From positions 248,001 to 312,000 of the forward strand of contig NZ_WQEG01000002.1 in assembly GCF_013033515.1 (NCBI RefSeq): a DNA stretch of 64,000 nucleotides, in the 5' to 3' direction. The notes beneath the pieces are model-generated. The model did no database searches. It was not told the DNA's origin and worked only from the letters and a program-made list of their open reading frames with translations. Numbering within the stretch: position 1 is the stretch's first letter; each line of letters opens with the position of its first letter. Source of the stretch: Ruegeria sp. HKCCA6707. GTDB taxonomy: Bacteria > Pseudomonadota > Alphaproteobacteria > Rhodobacterales > Rhodobacteraceae. The position numbers were made by a program, and so were the translations under genes. Below are positions 62,744 through 64,000 of the stretch, in pieces.

Positions 62744-63457
62744 TCAGACATCCGCCTCGCAGGATCTTGCTTCGCGCTCGGCCCGCAAGCGCGCCAGAGC
62801 CTCGCGCAGCAGCGGTATCCGGTTGGGCCGAAAGCTTTCATCCAGAACGGACATTGCCTGCATCCGGTCCAAGCGGAAGACACGAAAATCCTGCCGCAGG
62901 TGACACCAGGATAACAACACGCTGGCGCGATCCATGTATACGATACTCAGAGGATTGACCTTGCGTTCTGTCTCGTCGCCTTTGGCGTCAGCATATGAAA
63001 ATGCTATGACTCGCTCATCCCAGGTGGCTTGACGTAAGGCGCTGACATCAACTGTCGGTTTCGCGGGGCGGGAAAATCGCGTCGCCGCCAGCACTGCATG
63101 GCTTAAGCGGTGCGACTGTCTTGGTGGCAATCGCCCCTGCAACTTGCGCAAAGCGGCACCAGCTGCGTCGGCCAGGCCCGGATCGCCAATCGCCTGAACT
63201 TCACGCAAACCCAGCACCAACGCTTCAAGCTCATCATCTGTGAACCCCAAAGGCGGCAAGGTCGCGTCTTCGATAAGGGTGAAACCAAATCCGGCTTCTC
63301 CATCGATCACCGCACCCAGCCCGCGCAGCGCGTCGATATCTCGGTGGATGGTCCGGGCCGAGACCCCCAGATCCTGCGAGAGTTGAACCGAAGTTTTCGG
63401 CGAGGGCCCAGATCGAAGGGCTTGCATCAATTGGAAGAGACGGGCGGTACGGGACAT
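62744..63457 (-). CDS. WYL-domain helix-turn-helix regulator (YafY type)
   Basis: A 237-residue regulator. SRTARLFQLMQALRS at the start and SVQLSQDLGVSARTIHRDIDALRGLGAVI form a DeoR-type HTH; the C-terminal WYL domain shows NPLSIVYMDRASVLLSWCHLRQDFRVFRLDRM. Such proteins bind nucleic acid ligands or respond to DNA damage. ATG 63457 starts at MSRTARLF. The GST gene at 63527 is divergent and could be a target. Confidence 0.87.
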   Translation of the reverse strand: MSRTARLFQLMQALRSGPSPKTSVQLSQDLGVSARTIHRDIDALRGLGAVIDGEAGFGFTLIEDATLPPLGFTDDELEALVLGLREVQAIGDPGLADAAGAALRKLQGRLPPRQSHRLSHAVLAATRFSRPAKPTVDVSALRQATWDERVIAFSYADAKGDETERKVNPLSIVYMDRASVLLSWCHLRQDFRVFRLDRMQAMSVLDESFRPNRIPLLREALARLRAEREARSCEADV

Positions 63458-63526
63458 ATCAGAGCGTAACTTAGCCTTAATGACACTTTCTGTCATCAGG
63501 CAAACATATTCATATCCCACCTCAAG

Positions 63527-64000
63527 ATGGAGCTGACGATCTTGACCCTACTTACTTTCCCGTCCGCCTTTGGCCAGTACAGTGCCAGCCCGTTCTGCGT
63601 AAAGACCGCGCTTATGCTGCAGTTTGCAGGCCAGCATTGGCGACGCTTTGACATGCTGGATCCCCGCCAGATGCCGCATCAGAAACTCCCGGTGCTGCGC
63701 ACGCCCGAACGACTGGTGCCCGACAGCGACTCGATCCGCGACTGGCTTGAGGCGCAAGGTGTGGATTTCGATGCGGGGCTCACCGACGTGCAGAAAGCCC
63801 AATCACGCGGGTTGATTCGGCTTGCAGAAGAGCATTTGTATTTCCACATCGTTCTGGATCGCTGGGGCAATGATGAGGTGTGGCCGATCCTGCGTGAGAC
63901 CTTTTTCACCGAAATCCCCGCTTTGATCCGCAAGCCCGTTTCGAATGCGATCCGCAGATCGGTTCTGAAAGGCACACGGGCGCAAGGGATCGGGCGGTTT
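63527..64000 (+). CDS. Glutathione S-transferase family protein, 3' end outside window
   Basis: The frame is open to the last base, giving 158 residues so far. The N-terminal fold reads LTFPSAFGQYSASPFCVKTALMLQFAGQ, followed by QKLPVLRTPERLVPDSDSIRDWLEAQG, typical of glutathione transferases with a cysteine near the active site. The start ATG 63527 has no clear ribosome binding site, but it is the first ATG. The gap to the divergent regulator is 69 bases. Confidence 0.87.
   Translation, partial: MELTILTLLTFPSAFGQYSASPFCVKTALMLQFAGQHWRRFDMLDPRQMPHQKLPVLRTPERLVPDSDSIRDWLEAQGVDFDAGLTDVQKAQSRGLIRLAEEHLYFHIVLDRWGNDEVWPILRETFFTEIPALIRKPVSNAIRRSVLKGTRAQGIGRF

Overview
The window looks like a chromosomal stretch of a marine alphaproteobacterium of the Rhodobacteraceae (Roseobacter group, Ruegeria-like). 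Supporting signs are the moderately high GC, the CcrM-type adenine methyltransferase, the FlaF/FlbT/FlgJ-like flagellar block, the GTP cyclohydrolase II with a long N-terminal extension, the DUF1217, DUF2125, DUF2189 and DUF3576 proteins, and the lipoprotein LptE. The genus is inference. There is no rRNA, tRNA, CRISPR array, insertion sequence or prophage that I can support; almost all of the DNA is coding and no gene-free gap exceeds 300 bases.

Layout. 1-2.6 kb: the end of a partner-switching pair (STAS antagonist and RsbW-like kinase), then a gamma-glutamyltransferase-like enzyme. 2.6-14.7 kb: HspQ, an AEC transporter, a transglycosylase lipoprotein, and a leftward run LolA-FtsK-aminotransferase-amidase; then a UbiH-type hydroxylase and a leftward run Trm112-LON domain-thioredoxin/TPR-exonuclease III. 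14.9-20.5 kb: DUF2189 membrane protein, a small zinc-ribbon membrane protein in an AT-richer pocket, an OmpR-type response regulator followed by a candidate small RNA, RibA with an L,D-transpeptidase, a PLP-binding protein and a porin. 20.8-31.3 kb: DUF3576 lipoprotein, leuS-lptE-holA, a GST, an HI0933-type flavoprotein, an HNH protein, a three-gene leftward run (SDR, crotonase, VOC) and a DUF2125 protein. 31.4-38.9 kb: FkbM methyltransferase, then PmbA-IMPase-KdtA-like-LpxK, a DsbA-type oxidoreductase, a DUF721 protein and MutY. 39-47 kb: AlkB, a membrane adenylate cyclase, CcrM, RNase HII, two small secreted proteins, a membrane-anchored winged-helix candidate, and a DUF427-class III cyclase fusion. 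47-52.8 kb: flagellar genes (DUF1217, flbT, flaF, flagellin, FlgN-like, rod-binding protein, then divergent fliK-flgD). 52.8-61.3 kb: an APH-type kinase and a polyamine uptake and catabolism cluster. 61.3-64 kb: lytic transglycosylase, WYL-type regulator and a GST cut by the window edge.

How genes work together. The envelope theme is strong: LolA, LptE, LpxK and a KdtA-like transferase, L,D-transpeptidase and two transglycosylases, porin. The polyamine block is a coherent unit: PotF/G/H/I-like import and an FAD oxidoreductase on one strand, a GntR regulator and a class III aminotransferase on the other, with a nine-base motif repeated at the three expected control points.

The observations I would follow first are: (1) a probable FNR-type promoter driving a ~70-nt RNA with two hairpins and a C-rich unpaired stretch at 16189-16306; (2) the DUF427-class III cyclase fusion next to a two-TM protein with a C-terminal winged-helix-like domain; (3) three GANTC sites within 39 bases upstream of the gene for the GANTC methylase; (4) the ATTTGATCA motif of the polyamine cluster.
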